In this document: positions 1-11,900 of the stretch, one piece after another | How positions within the stretch are numbered: the first letter of the stretch is position 1 | Layout: every line of letters starts with the position of its first letter | Origin: Gammaproteobacteria bacterium | GTDB taxonomy: Bacteria; Pseudomonadota; Gammaproteobacteria; Chromatiales; Chromatiaceae | DNA: 41,419 nt | NCBI GenBank assembly: GCA_030065815.1 | Contig: JASJCU010000022.1 | Span: forward strand, 1 to 41,419 | Direction: 5' to 3' | Position numbers and translations under genes: made by a program | The notes under the pieces: model-generated | Databases searched by the model: none | Told to the model about the DNA's origin: nothing | What the model saw: the letters and a program-made list of their open reading frames with translations, nothing else

Positions 1-1
1 G

Positions 2-2737
<2,736 letters not shown>

Positions 2738-2751
2738 ACTCAACGTCGGTA

Positions 2752-2780
2752 GCCCGCCGTCCGCAAACCGGTCGGCGGGC
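2752..2780 (+). terminator. Intercistronic hairpin after the multicopper oxidase gene
   Basis: A perfect 8-bp inverted repeat, GCCCGCCG (2752-2759) and CGGCGGGC (2773-2780), has a 13-nt loop and lies 14 nt after the stop codon. There is no U-tract. It could be a weak terminator or a stabilising hairpin between the multicopper oxidase gene and the SCO-cytochrome gene, whose ribosome binding site begins about 10 nt later. Confidence 0.45.
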
Positions 2781-2803
2781 GCCGTAAATGGGGGGAGACA
2801 TCG

Positions 2804-3892
2804 ATGAATCTACCTATGGAATCCGGTCGCCGCTCCGCAGCGATCAACTATGCGGCCCTGCTCGTGTCGCTGATGTTGCTGCTCGGCGCCGGTCAGGCCC
2901 AGGGGCGCAGCGGCGGCGAGGTATGGGGCAAGGATTATTTTCCCAACTACGAACTGACCGCCCACACCGGGGAAAAGCTACGCTTCTTCGACGACATGAT
3001 CGCCGGCAAGGTGGTCGCGGTCAATTTCATCTTCACCAGCTGCACGGATGTCTGTCCGATGGAGACCGCTCGCATGGCCTCGGTCTATGACCTGCTGGGT
3101 GGTCGGGTCGGTAAAGATGTGCATTTCTATTCGATCACCATCGATCCTGAGAACGACACCGCCGAGGTGTTGCGCGATTACGCGAAGCGCTACGGAATCG
3201 ATGGCAAGAACTGGAAGTTTTTGACCGGCAACAAGCAGGAGATCGACCATATCCGTGACAAGTTCGGTCTATACAGCACGCCGGCCGAAGAAGCCGACCT
3301 GTCCAACCACAATATCAACCTGATGATCGGCAACCAGGCGACTGGGCAATGGATGAGGCGGTCGCCTTTCGAGAACCCCTACATTCTTGCCAACCAGCTC
3401 GGTACCTGGTTGCACGGCTGGAAGACCGCCAGCAACCACACGGAAAAGGACTACGCCAAGGCGCCGAAGCTGCGTCAGATTTCGTCCGGCGAAATGTTTT
3501 TCCGCGACCGTTGTTCGTCGTGTCACGTCATCAGCGGCGGCATCGCACCGGTTCGCAGCGCGCGGCAACTCGGACCGGACCTGTTTGCAGTCGGAGAGCG
3601 GCGCGATCCGGCCTGGCTTAGGCGCTGGATGAAAGAACCGGACAAGATGCTCGAGGAGGGAGACCCGATCGCCGCGGCAATGTATGAGCAGTACAAGGTC
3701 ATAATGCCGAATTTTCGACTGGATCAAGGCCAGATCGAGATGCTAATCGACTACATGGCTGAGGAGACCGAGCGTCTGCGCAGTCGCCGCCTGGCAGCGA
3801 TCGCGCAGAGCAAGGATGCGTCACATCAACACAGCCAGCACAAGCATCACGACCACGGCGATCACCAGCACCACGAGACCGGCACCAACTGA
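2804..3892 (+). CDS. SCO1/SenC-cytochrome c fusion protein with His-rich tail
   Basis: Exported or membrane-anchored copper-chaperone/thiol-redox domain joined to a monohaem cytochrome c domain, 362 residues. A hydrophobic segment (about 15-33) forms a signal peptide or anchor. The SCO domain (about 40-210) has the copper-binding C80-x3-C84 and a candidate third ligand, H169 in SNHN. The cytochrome domain has C237-S-S-C240-H241 and a probable axial Met at M301 (IMPNF). The C-terminus (341-358) carries nine histidines among Asp, Gln and Lys residues, a likely metal-binding tail. The ATG at 2804 follows a GGGGGGAGA ribosome binding site. SCO proteins deliver copper to cytochrome oxidase CuA or act in redox signalling. 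The adjacent multicopper oxidase suggests this one may metallate or exchange electrons with that enzyme; this is inference. Confidence 0.9.
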   Translation: MNLPMESGRRSAAINYAALLVSLMLLLGAGQAQGRSGGEVWGKDYFPNYELTAHTGEKLRFFDDMIAGKVVAVNFIFTSCTDVCPMETARMASVYDLLGGRVGKDVHFYSITIDPENDTAEVLRDYAKRYGIDGKNWKFLTGNKQEIDHIRDKFGLYSTPAEEADLSNHNINLMIGNQATGQWMRRSPFENPYILANQLGTWLHGWKTASNHTEKDYAKAPKLRQISSGEMFFRDRCSSCHVISGGIAPVRSARQLGPDLFAVGERRDPAWLRRWMKEPDKMLEEGDPIAAAMYEQYKVIMPNFRLDQGQIEMLIDYMAEETERLRSRRLAAIAQSKDASHQHSQHKHHDHGDHQHHETGTN

Positions 3893-3962
3893 CGGCAGGG
3901 CCATGATGTAGCGATTCCTGCGTCCTGAAGAAACCAATAGGATCACAGAGGAAACCCAGACG

Positions 3963-4385
3963 ATGAAAATCAGGAACCTGACAATGGCCCTGTGTTGGGG
4001 CACGCTGATCGGCGTGTCGGCAACCTCCGTCGCCTCGCCCACGGTCGCGAGCTGTGACGGTTACAACAATGCCGACGTGACGCTGTGGGCCAGGCTCGTA
4101 TCCGGCGTCGAACGCCAGACGTTCGACGTGACGGTCAAGGCACCAGCCGGCAATGCCAGACGGCTCGGACGGACCTGGAACGTCATGGTCGGACAGCGGC
4201 GGGTCGGTGCCCTGAAGCTCTCGCCGAATGCCGACGGTAGGCTGTCCGGCAGTCTATCGTTCGACTCCAATTCGACACCGGCGTATCGAAACCCCGGCAG
4301 CGCGCCTTTCCCGAGGAATTGGCCGGCAGTCGGCAGCGGTACGCTGGTGCGCGTCGGCAATCTTTCCTGTCGGCTGAACGGTTGA
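3963..4385 (+). CDS. Small secreted protein of unknown function
   Basis: A 140-residue protein that I do not recognise. It begins with a clear signal peptide (MKIRNLTMALCWGTLIGVSATSVAS) and a likely cleavage around residue 24-26. The mature part has two cysteines, one near its N-terminus (ASCDGYNN) and one five residues from the end (LSCRLNG), which probably form a disulfide. The sequence alternates hydrophobic and polar residues, suggesting beta strands. AGAGGAAA about 10 nt upstream is a good ribosome binding site. The 70-nt gap from the SCO-cytochrome gene and the shared strand allow co-transcription, so a role in the same periplasmic copper or redox process is possible but not shown. Confidence 0.7.
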   Translation: MKIRNLTMALCWGTLIGVSATSVASPTVASCDGYNNADVTLWARLVSGVERQTFDVTVKAPAGNARRLGRTWNVMVGQRRVGALKLSPNADGRLSGSLSFDSNSTPAYRNPGSAPFPRNWPAVGSGTLVRVGNLSCRLNG

Positions 4386-4390
4386 GCCCG

Positions 4391-4423
4391 GGGCGGCCAT
4401 CGGTCGCAGGGTCGTTGCCGCCC
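4391..4423. terminator. Hairpin between convergent genes
   Basis: Inverted repeat GGGCGGC (4391-4397) and GCCGCCC (4417-4423) with a 19-nt loop lies in the 86-nt gap between two convergent genes. It has no T-tract on either strand. Its position fits a bidirectional terminator, but the loop is long. Confidence 0.3.
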
Positions 4424-4471
4424 GTTCATCGCATGCGGCGATCTGCACATGACATCGGTATCGCTAGTCGC

Positions 4472-5404
4472 TCAGTGCCGGGCGACGGCTTGCTCGAACG
4501 CGGCCGCTCTTTCCTCGGCGACCAGGAAGACGTTGTCGATCTCCCGGCAATGGTCGAGCGATCGCGTCGCCACCCATCCGCCCGACTGGCGTCGGTAGAC
4601 CCGGTAGCGCGGCGGCAGCAATGCCAGGAACGTCGCATCGAGATCGACGTTGCGGGCGACGTAGAAGGGTTTGTTCACTTCCATCAGCACGATCGGGCGG
4701 TGGCTGGCGAGGGTGCGCTGCGCGCCGCGCAAACAGAAGTCTTCGTGGCCCTCGATGTCCATCTTGATCACCGTGATGGCGCTGTCGTTCTCGGGGCGTG
4801 CGTCGCAAAAAGCATCGAGGGTCTGTAGTTCCACGGTCGCCCGCTCGAAGCCGCCGTCGAGCGCGCTGTCGGTGACGATCGCAGCATTTCCCGTCGTCGA
4901 TCCGTGCGCGAAGTCCTCGCGCAGCGTGATCTCGCTCTCCGTGCCGGTGTCCGACAGCCCGATCATCTGCGCGTCACAGACACCCTCGAGTGCGTTGCGC
5001 TGGATGTTTGCGTTCAGCCGGCGGTAGTTGCCGGCGAAGGGTTCGAACGCGACCACCCGCCCCTCGCCACCCCGATCGCGGATCGCCGCACCGACGGCCA
5101 CCGTGTAAAAGCCGATGTTGGCGCCGATATCGACGAAGGTCGCATCCGGGTCCAGCAGTGCGATCACGGCCTCGATGAGATCCGGGTCGTACTGTCCGCG
5201 GTAGAAGGCCACGGCCTCGGTGTTGCTCCTGAGGTCGACCCGCAATCGGGTCCCGTCGTTCATCGTCGCCGTGCGAATCGGCGAGGCACCGAGCTTCAGC
5301 ATCGCGGCGTTGACCGCTCGCCAGATCCGCTGGAGGCCACGAAACGGGGGCAGCCTCCGCGTAATCGATGAGACCAGGTCGAGGAGAGGATCGGTGAGAA
5401 TCAT
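4472..5404 (-). CDS. FkbM-family SAM-dependent methyltransferase
   Basis: A 310-residue class I methyltransferase of the FkbM type. These enzymes O-methylate sugars or other small molecules, often in surface polysaccharide or natural-product pathways. The SAM-binding motif I is VDIGANIGFY (91-100). It is followed by an acidic strand end (VVAFEPF) and by IKMDIEGHE, the conserved late FkbM motif. The frame extends upstream to a GTG at 5521, but the first 39 residues of that version are low-complexity and a TAGACT -10-like element lies inside it (5455-5460, minus strand). I therefore chose the ATG at 5404. There is no obvious ribosome binding site for either start. The gene stands alone, so its substrate cannot be inferred. 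Confidence 0.82.
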   Translation of the reverse strand: MILTDPLLDLVSSITRRLPPFRGLQRIWRAVNAAMLKLGASPIRTATMNDGTRLRVDLRSNTEAVAFYRGQYDPDLIEAVIALLDPDATFVDIGANIGFYTVAVGAAIRDRGGEGRVVAFEPFAGNYRRLNANIQRNALEGVCDAQMIGLSDTGTESEITLREDFAHGSTTGNAAIVTDSALDGGFERATVELQTLDAFCDARPENDSAITVIKMDIEGHEDFCLRGAQRTLASHRPIVLMEVNKPFYVARNVDLDATFLALLPPRYRVYRRQSGGWVATRSLDHCREIDNVFLVAEERAAAFEQAVARH

Positions 5405-5454
5405 CGGCGCGGACAGTGGTCGTGTCGAACTCGGCTGGCCTGGGGCAGACACCC

Positions 5455-5460
5455 AGTCTA
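5455..5460 (-). promoter_or_regulatory. Possible -10 element of the FkbM-type gene
   Basis: TAGACT on the minus strand, preceded by TTGGC, lies about 50 nt upstream of the chosen ATG. No good -35 is visible. CTAG-containing hexamers are rare in this GC-rich sequence and recur upstream of several genes here (see the separate finding). Confidence 0.3.
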
Positions 5461-5568
5461 GCCAATGGCCAGAGGTTGCGTTTCCCGCCCCATCGGCCGT
5501 CGTCGCGTTGTCCGGCCACACCCGAAGGTGCGCCTATCGGTCAGCCAACTCGTAGCGCCATGCGCCAA

Positions 5569-5585
5569 CGCGCTGTTTCAGCGCG
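5569..5585. repeat. Short perfect inverted repeat before a possible small gene
   Basis: CGCGCTG (5569-5575) and CAGCGCG (5579-5585) are separated by TTT and directly abut the ATG at 5586. It could be an operator or an RNA hairpin occluding that start. The 551-nt stretch 5405-5955 otherwise holds only the possible small ORF 5586-5813 and its trailing hairpin. I see nothing recognisable in 5461-5568 or 5843-5955. Confidence 0.35.
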
Positions 5586-5813
5586 ATGCGGACATCGGAT
5601 GCGTCCTCGCCGAGGCCTGCGGACGATCTGTCCGACGCGATCAACAAGGACCTGCGGGCGCTGGTGCGCAGTCAGATCCGCGTCATCGGGCACCTGCTGA
5701 CGATTGGACCGCGGCCCGTCGGGCGACAGGTCGACATCGGGACCCCGCTGACGACGATGGACCCCGATGCGAAGGGCCCCGGCGTGCTCGACCGTACGCG
5801 GCTCGACGGCTGA
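5586..5813 (+). CDS. Possible small hypothetical protein (75 aa)
   Basis: I do not recognise this protein. It has a charged N-terminus, a plausible amphipathic helix (LSDAINKDLRALVRSQIRVI) and a Gly/Pro/Asp-rich second half with no membrane segment. Two points favour a real gene: the frame has an ordinary composition, and a perfect 8-bp hairpin starts immediately after the TGA. Against it, there is no clear ribosome binding site. The opposite strand also has an open frame (5541-5984), but that one is Arg-rich and looks like a shadow. Confidence 0.35.
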   Translation: MRTSDASSPRPADDLSDAINKDLRALVRSQIRVIGHLLTIGPRPVGRQVDIGTPLTTMDPDAKGPGVLDRTRLDG

Positions 5814-5842
5814 GGCCCGGTCAGCCAGCGAGGCACCGGGCC
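5814..5842 (+). terminator. Hairpin directly after the 75-aa ORF
   Basis: GGCCCGGT (5814-5821) and ACCGGGCC (5835-5842) form a perfect 8-bp stem with a 13-nt loop, beginning at the base after the TGA of the small ORF. No T-run follows. Confidence 0.4.
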
Positions 5843-5955
5843 CATGATCGACCTGATGGACAGGCTGGTATCGTGAATGTGCGGAACGCCGGAACCGAAT
5901 GTGTCGGCGGCCCAGAGGCCGCGCGGCGTCTGCGTCGCGGCGGACGGCCTCAGTA

Positions 5956-6720
5956 TCAACCGCGGCGCCGCATCCGCCGCGCACCGAGCATCGCCAACGA
6001 CGCCGCCAAGATCAGCGGCAGTGCCGGCGGTACCGGGATCTGTTGCACGAACGGCGAGAACTGGTAGGTCAGTGTCATGACCCCCTGATTGCGGCCGGCG
6101 GGTGTGATCACCGCGGCGGCGCCGGTCGACGCGACGATCTGCCAGGTACTGAGCAGCTGAAACTGCAGGCCGAGCGCCCCGGTGATCAGGTTCTCTTCGA
6201 AACCGGCGCGGGTCCCGGCGATCGGTCCGGGCGGGATATCGATGTTGCTGGTCGACGGTATGCCGAATCCAGTCAGATCGGAGACATTGTCGAACGCGAC
6301 GGACAACGAGTACGGTCGCGGCGCCGCGGTCAGCAGCACTTCATCACCGTTTGCCGCGCCGGCAAAGATGAACTGGGCCTCGTTCGGGAACGCAAACGTG
6401 AACCCAGCCAGTGCGGCCAGATCGAAGCGATGCGTGATCTGGTAAAAGTACGGCGTCGGCAGCAGCTGCCCCAATGGCGGTGTCGGGATCAGGTTCGGCG
6501 TGGTCGGGCTGATCAGCGAGACGACGCCGGACACGTCGACGGTGACCGATTCCAGCGTCCCGAGCGCGGTGTCGAACGGCAAGAAACCCAGCCCGGCCGG
6601 CTGCACGAAGGCGTGATTCAGATCGAACGGCCGCGATTGGAACTGCAGGATCGGCGCCGCAGCGGCACCGCTCAGCCATAGCGCGAGCGCGATCGCCGCG
6701 ACCCAGCGTTGTCGTTTCAT
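5956..6720 (-). CDS. Exported protein with a VPLPA-CTERM-like sorting signal
   Basis: A 254-residue secreted protein with a signal peptide (1-22, MKRQRWVAAIALALWLSGAAAA). Its C-terminus has the tripartite architecture of exosortase substrates: a short Pro-rich motif IPVPPALP, a hydrophobic helix (LILAASLAMLGA) and a basic end (RRMRRRG). This matches the VPLPA variant of PEP-CTERM signals. The middle is rich in beta-prone and Gly/Thr/Ser stretches, as is usual for such extracellular, often glycosylated, proteins. The family tie implies an exosortase elsewhere in the genome and export to the exopolysaccharide matrix or cell surface. The precise function is unknown. The ATG at 6720 has a G-run about 13 nt upstream. 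Confidence 0.8.
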   Translation of the reverse strand: MKRQRWVAAIALALWLSGAAAAPILQFQSRPFDLNHAFVQPAGLGFLPFDTALGTLESVTVDVSGVVSLISPTTPNLIPTPPLGQLLPTPYFYQITHRFDLAALAGFTFAFPNEAQFIFAGAANGDEVLLTAAPRPYSLSVAFDNVSDLTGFGIPSTSNIDIPPGPIAGTRAGFEENLITGALGLQFQLLSTWQIVASTGAAAVITPAGRNQGVMTLTYQFSPFVQQIPVPPALPLILAASLAMLGARRMRRRG

Positions 6721-6979
6721 GCTGTCATAGCCCCCGGTCGTCGCAGCAGCCCCCAGCCTAGCGCATCCGGGCCGAATCTGCCGGGCCCGTGTCGCACCGC
6801 CGCGTCCGGCCGACGTCGATCAACCGGCAGCGGCCGCGACAGCCGGCGTCGCAGGCCGGTCACGGCACCGTTCCGATCGCGGAGGCGTACCCGCGATCAA
6901 GCTGCCGCGGCCCCCGAGACTGTTGACCGCGTCGCCAACGATTCATTCTGGGCGTCGCGGCCATGACGCCACTATGGTT

Positions 6980-6996
6980 AAATAGCTGGACTATTT
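6980..6996. promoter_or_regulatory. AT-rich inverted repeat upstream of the cytochrome c'-like gene
   Basis: AAATAG (6980-6985) and CTATTT (6991-6996) flank CTGGA inside an unusually AT-rich stretch (about 6970-7005) of a GC-rich region, some 60-70 nt before the start codon. It is a good candidate for the promoter/operator of that gene. The rest of the 332-nt divergent gap (6721-7052) shows only a CTAG-type -10-like element (revcomp GCTAGGCT near 6755-6762) for the gene on the left. Confidence 0.4.
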
Positions 6997-7052
6997 GTGT
7001 TTGTTTGCGCGGCGGGGCGAAGGGACCGCCGGTTAGACCGAGGAAAAAAGAA

Positions 7053-7583
7053 ATGCGACTGACCACTCACCGATCGCCGCTTGCACGGGCCATGTTCGGC
7101 CTCGTCCTCGCTTCGATGGTTTCGCTACCTGTCAACAGCACTGCCGCAGACGCGGCGCCGACGCAGAACCAGGCCTATCTCGAGCAGGTTGTCGGCGTGC
7201 TGCGCTCGCACGTACTGTCAATGCGCATGATCCTCGATCACGACGACCTCAAGTATGCCGACAACATGGTGCGACATGCCGAGGCATTCGAGCGGACATT
7301 CGGCATGATCGGGCCGATGGAGTGGCACATCGCCGAGGCGTTCAGTCACGCGCAGAAGACCGACGCGGCAGACAAGCTGAACCAGGCGCAATTCGAACAA
7401 CTCGCCGAACAGAGCCGCCTCGCGATCGAAAAGATCAAGCGATCCGCGAAACGCTACGTGCGTGACAAGAACGAGGCGCTGATGCGTGCCTCGATCAATG
7501 ACATGATCAAGTCGTGCGGCGCCTGCCACTCGAAGCTGCCCGCGGGAACCGTGCCCAGGGTCTGGAAAGGCATGAAGGAATAG
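7053..7583 (+). CDS. Cytochrome c'-like (class II) haem protein
   Basis: A 176-residue periplasmic protein. It has a signal peptide (about 1-35, with an ASMVSLPVNSTAADA-like end) and a helical body. A single haem-binding C155-G-A-C158-H159 sits about 18 residues from the C-terminus. A C-terminal CxxCH on a helical protein of this length is the hallmark of cytochrome c', a four-helix bundle that binds NO and CO or transfers electrons. The ATG at 7053 is preceded by GAGGAA and gives a proper signal peptide. The frame is open further upstream to 6963, but that extension does not look like coding sequence. The gene is monocistronic, with an AT-rich inverted repeat upstream and a hairpin downstream. 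Confidence 0.82.
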   Translation: MRLTTHRSPLARAMFGLVLASMVSLPVNSTAADAAPTQNQAYLEQVVGVLRSHVLSMRMILDHDDLKYADNMVRHAEAFERTFGMIGPMEWHIAEAFSHAQKTDAADKLNQAQFEQLAEQSRLAIEKIKRSAKRYVRDKNEALMRASINDMIKSCGACHSKLPAGTVPRVWKGMKE

Positions 7584-7639
7584 TCGTGCCTGGCCCTGTC
7601 CTGCAGCGGCGCAAGTCCGTCTGCCTATAGCCGGTGAGT

Positions 7640-7659
7640 CCGGGTGCGCTGGCACCCGG
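7640..7659 (+). terminator. Hairpin downstream of the cytochrome c'-like gene
   Basis: Perfect 8-bp stem CCGGGTGC (7640-7647) and GCACCCGG (7652-7659) with loop GCTG, 57 nt after the stop codon. It is followed by T and a C-run rather than a U-tract, so termination would be imperfect. Confidence 0.45.
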
Positions 7660-7730
7660 TCCCCGCCCCCATCGCCTCCGAAGGACCGGCCACGGTGCAC
7701 GCAGTCTGAAAACGCTGTACCGGCCTCACT

Positions 7731-7758
7731 GGTGACCCGACCAATCTCGGCCTAGACT
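7731..7758 (+). promoter_or_regulatory. Possible promoter of the OmpA-domain/giant-protein operon
   Basis: GGTGAC (7731-7736) and TAGACT (7753-7758) are separated by 16 nt and lie about 80 nt before the GTG start. The match to the housekeeping consensus is partial. Confidence 0.3.
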
Positions 7759-7836
7759 TACCCCCCAATTGACGTGCCGGCGCCGCGGTCGCTGCATGCA
7801 GTGCCCGGCATCGACAGCCCATCGGAGGGATGCCGG

Positions 7837-8910
7837 GTGACCGCGACGACCGACGCCGCCATGGCCGAGCAGCGCGACGAGCTCGTCGACAAGATCGACG
7901 ACGAGATCCAGCACAAGGCCAACCTCGGCGACCGCCTGCTGCACCACCACCGCGCGATCCTCCAGGACCTGCCGTTCGACGGCTTGCCCGAGCTGCTCAC
8001 CGACGAGCACCGCAGCGCGATCGAGCGGCTGGTCGAGAAACACGGCCGCCGCAACCTGCAGATCCGGGTCAAGCGCATCATCGGTTATGCGAGCAAGTCC
8101 GGCGACAGCCAGCACAACCTGGTGCTGTCGCAGCAGCGCGCCAATGCCGTCCACCAGCACCTGTCGACGAAGATCACCGAGGCCGGTATCGACCCCGATG
8201 AATTCTTCTCCGGCAGCTTCTCGGTCGTCGCCAAGGGCGAGTCGGATCTGCCGTATCCGACCAACCTGTCCGAGGACAACCCGCTGAACCGTCGCGTCGA
8301 GATCGTCTACACGCTGACGATAGACCTGCAGCGGCAGGCAGACGCGGCGACCGGTCCGACCAGCACGCTGTGGAAGATCGACTTCGGCCCGGCCGGCGCC
8401 GGTTTCTTTCTGCAGGCCGGCGCCGGTACGCTGACCATGCTGCCCGACGGCGGGTCCGGCAGTCCGACCGGCCCGATCAGCAAGCCGTTCACGTTCGAGC
8501 AGCTCGGCTTCTCGATCGGCCTGTTCGAGAAACTCAAGAAGGCGAAGTTCCTGAAGAAGTTTCCGCAGCTGCGCCGCGCATTGGGCCTGCTGCACCCGGA
8601 CAAGCCGGGCAACTACCCCAAGACCTCGGCGCTGCTGCAGAACCTCGGCTTCAGCGTCGACATCATCTCCACGGGCGGCGAGTTCGAGACCGATCTGCGG
8701 CTGTCGTTCAACGACATGCAGTCGTTCAACTACAACACCCTGTCGGCCAGCCTGAGCATCCTCGGCAAGGGCGAGGCTACGCTGCTGCTATTGCACAGCA
8801 GCCACTTCTTCGAACCTACCGTGATTATCGGCCTCGGCCAGAATATCGCCGTACCGGATCTCGAGGCCGGCATCGTGCCGGTCGGTTTCGTCCAGGTGAA
8901 CATCGAATGA
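7837..8910 (+). CDS. OmpA-like-domain protein without signal peptide
   Basis: A 357-residue protein. The region of about residues 75-170 resembles the OmpA C-terminal (peptidoglycan-associating) fold: a G-x-A-S-x-x-G-D segment, N-LVLSQQRANAV, G-I-D-P, a KGESDLPYP segment and the closing NRRVEIVYTL. The remainder is beta-rich and Gly-rich and of unknown function. I chose the GTG at 7837 because a strong GGAGGG (7824-7829) lies 7 nt upstream; the frame continues upstream without a ribosome binding site. No signal peptide or membrane helix is present, which is odd for a peptidoglycan-binding fold. Its TGA overlaps the ATG of the giant downstream gene (ATGA), so the two are translationally coupled and probably act together. 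Confidence 0.75.
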   Translation: MTATTDAAMAEQRDELVDKIDDEIQHKANLGDRLLHHHRAILQDLPFDGLPELLTDEHRSAIERLVEKHGRRNLQIRVKRIIGYASKSGDSQHNLVLSQQRANAVHQHLSTKITEAGIDPDEFFSGSFSVVAKGESDLPYPTNLSEDNPLNRRVEIVYTLTIDLQRQADAATGPTSTLWKIDFGPAGAGFFLQAGAGTLTMLPDGGSGSPTGPISKPFTFEQLGFSIGLFEKLKKAKFLKKFPQLRRALGLLHPDKPGNYPKTSALLQNLGFSVDIISTGGEFETDLRLSFNDMQSFNYNTLSASLSILGKGEATLLLLHSSHFFEPTVIIGLGQNIAVPDLEAGIVPVGFVQVNIE

Positions 8911-11900
8911 GCACGGACGCGCTCAATGCCCTGCAGAACCTGTCGTCCACGGTAGACCTCGGCCCGCTGCAGCCGCTGCTCGACACGCTGCTCGGCGACG
9001 TCGCCGCACATCTCGAGGTCGCGGACTTCTTCGAATCCGACGAAGACGGCCTGACCAGCTATACGCTGGTCGTCGGCGTCCGCCAGAGCATCCTTTTCGA
9101 CATCCCCGGCTTCAGCGACATCCAGCTCGGCGTGGTCCGCGACAGCGACGACGACATGCCGCTGATCCTTGGCGAACTGGTCGTCGCCGGTGCGCCGCCA
9201 CGGGTCGCGATACGCCACTTCCCGCTGCGCGTCGTCATCGACAACCCGCTGTTGCTGCCGGTAGCCGACGACGGCGACGACGCACCCGCGCTGGGCGGCT
9301 TCTCGTTCGAGATCGAGGGCGCGCTGTCGATCGACGCCAGCCTCGAGATCGCGGCCGAGCTGCAGGGCTTGTCGCTGCCGCCGTTCACGATCGTCGGCAC
9401 CGGGCTGCTGCTCGGACTCGATGAATGCCGCCTCATCACACGGGATGCCGATGTCGACGACGACATCACGGCGCTCGGCTTCGACACGGCATTCCGCGGT
9501 TTCCATGCGGCCAGCGCGCAATGCTACTGGGACATCCCGTTCCAGCCCGCCGGCGCCGAGCTGCCCGGCCTGCGCGCCGACCTCACCAATCTCGCGCTCG
9601 GCAACCAGGGGCTGTCGGTCGCGGCCGCGCTGAGCTGGGCGGTCGTGCACGACGGCGAGGCGTTCGACGGCGCGCAGACCGAGATCCTCGGCGAGCTGTT
9701 CGGCTGGGAGTTCGCGTTCGAGCAGTTCGAGCTGGTCGTCGAACGCAACGTGCCGATCGGCACCAGCGCGGGCGGTTACCTGCGCGTGCCGTTCCTGGGC
9801 CAGATCCTGCATGCGACCCTCGGTTACCGCGACGACGGCGAGCAGGCCTATCGCTTCAACCTGCTGCTCGAACAGGCCGGGGGGCCGGCCGTCGACATCC
9901 CGCTCGGTCACCCCGACTACGCGCTCCAGATCGCGGATACCCGCCTCGAAGGCATGTTTACGAGCAGCGGCGAGTTCGACATCGACGGCCGCGCCGACAT
10001 CGGACTCGCGCTGCCCGGCCTGGCCGTGAACGCGACCGCGGCCGAATTCGGCATCGAACACGGCGTCGCCCAGGACGTGCTGCGGCTCAACCTCGAGCAG
10101 GTCGAGATCGGCGACTTCGGCCAGGTCGAACAGGCGCAGCTGATCGCGGTGTTCGGCGCCGACGATTCGGGCGGCTATGCGCCGTTGATGCTCGAACTGA
10201 TCGCGAGCATGCAGTGGCAGGACATCGCCGACCGCATCCACATCGACGATACGCTGCCGCTGCTGCCGATGCCGCCCGACGACGCCGAGGTCACGCTGCA
10301 CGCCTCGTGGCTCGGCGACACGATGCAGCTCAGCATCGAGGCCGCGCTCGACGACGTCGACAGGCTGTGGCGTTTCCTACCCGACGCGGCACGGCCGCGG
10401 GTCAGCGATGCCAGCATCGACATCGCGCTGACGCTCAACGGCAGTGCCTTCGACGGCGAGGTCGGGCTGGCGTTCGACCTGACGGTTCCGGACCTGGCCA
10501 CGCTCGCGCCGCTGCAGGCCGCCGGGCTGGCCGATGCCGTGCGCATCGACACCGGCAACGCCGACGGGGTCGTGCACCTGCGCTTCGCCGCGGCGTTCGA
10601 CGACGACGGCGCCGCGAGCCTCAGCGCCGCGCTCGACGACCCGCTGGCGCTCGCACTGCAGCTGCCCGGGATCCCGTTGCCGGAGCCGCCTGTGCAGATC
10701 GCCGTCACCGACGTCGGCATCGAACTGTCGGCCGACGGCAGCGACGTGACCGGCATACTCAGGCTCGGCGGCGATTTCGCGCTGCACCCGATCCTGCCCG
10801 ACACCGCGCTCGGCGCGGCGCCGCCGCTGATCACCCAGCAGCTCGACCGCCTGCTCGATCTTGCGCGCCAGGTCGACCTGGTGGGGAGCGCGACCCTCGA
10901 ACTCGGCGTCGACGGCGACAATGCCTGGTTCGCGACCGAGTGCCGGTTCAGCGAGGCCGGGCTGGAGATCGACCTGTTCGACATGCTCGCCGGCACGCTG
11001 ACCGGCGGATCCGACGCGTTCGCCAGCGACTCGGCGAGCGAGATCGATCTCGATATCGATGTCGCGATCGAACTGTCGCGCATCGCGCTGTCGATCGGCA
11101 GCCCGACGCCGAGCGGCGACGGCGTGCCGTTCGCTTTCGGTATCGCGACGACGTTGGCCTTTGCCGGGCAGACCGCCGACCTGGTGTTCGAGCTGACCGA
11201 CGCGGGCCTGAGCTTCGGCCTCGACCGGCTGCGCATCCCGATCGCGATCCCCAAGCTGCCGCTCAAGCGCGCCGACCTCGACCGCCTGCGCGACCTGTCC
11301 GGACATTGGGACTACCCCGGTCGCTGGCAGGCCGTCATCGAACCCGAGCTGGACAGCACGATCGACGACGGCAACCGCGAGCTCGACGACGCGCTCGAGG
11401 TTCTGCAGCAGTACCGCGACGACGGCATCGACGGGTACGACCGCTTCGCACTCGAGTTCCGCACCATCCCCGCCATCCAGAAGCGGCTGTTCGACGTCGT
11501 CGGCCGCAAGTTCCTGTACCAGGCGGCGCTGGCTGTGCACCAGATGCTCGGCCGGCTCGGCGTCGAGGGCAGCCAGCAGACCTACCAGCAGTCGGTCGAG
11601 ATCTACCAGGATGTCGTCGACATCGTCTTCGGCTCGCTGCATGTCGACAGCGCGCTGCTGTTCGAGATCAGCGACGTACGCGTCGTGCTGCCGTTCAACG
11701 ACCCGTCGGACATCCGCGTCGAGGGCGGCGCCGCGATCACCGGTTTCGTGCCGGACGATCCGCTGGCGCCGCTCGGCGACCTGGTATTCAAGCTCGGCAT
11801 CTCCACCGACGCGATCTACTTCGCCGTCGAGGGCGGCGCGGCACCGATCGCGCTGCCCGACTTTGGCCGCTACCCGGGCAGCGCCGTGCATCTCGACCGC

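Noticed and set aside
5541-5984. 147-codon minus-strand frame in the gap left of the VPLPA-CTERM-like gene
   Set aside because: It overlaps the end of that gene, is Arg-rich and has no recognisable features. It looks like a shadow of the plus-strand sequence.
8370-8906. Upstream extension of the giant-protein frame
   Set aside because: It overlaps the OmpA-domain gene out of frame and is Arg-rich. The ATGA overlap at 8907 marks the natural start.
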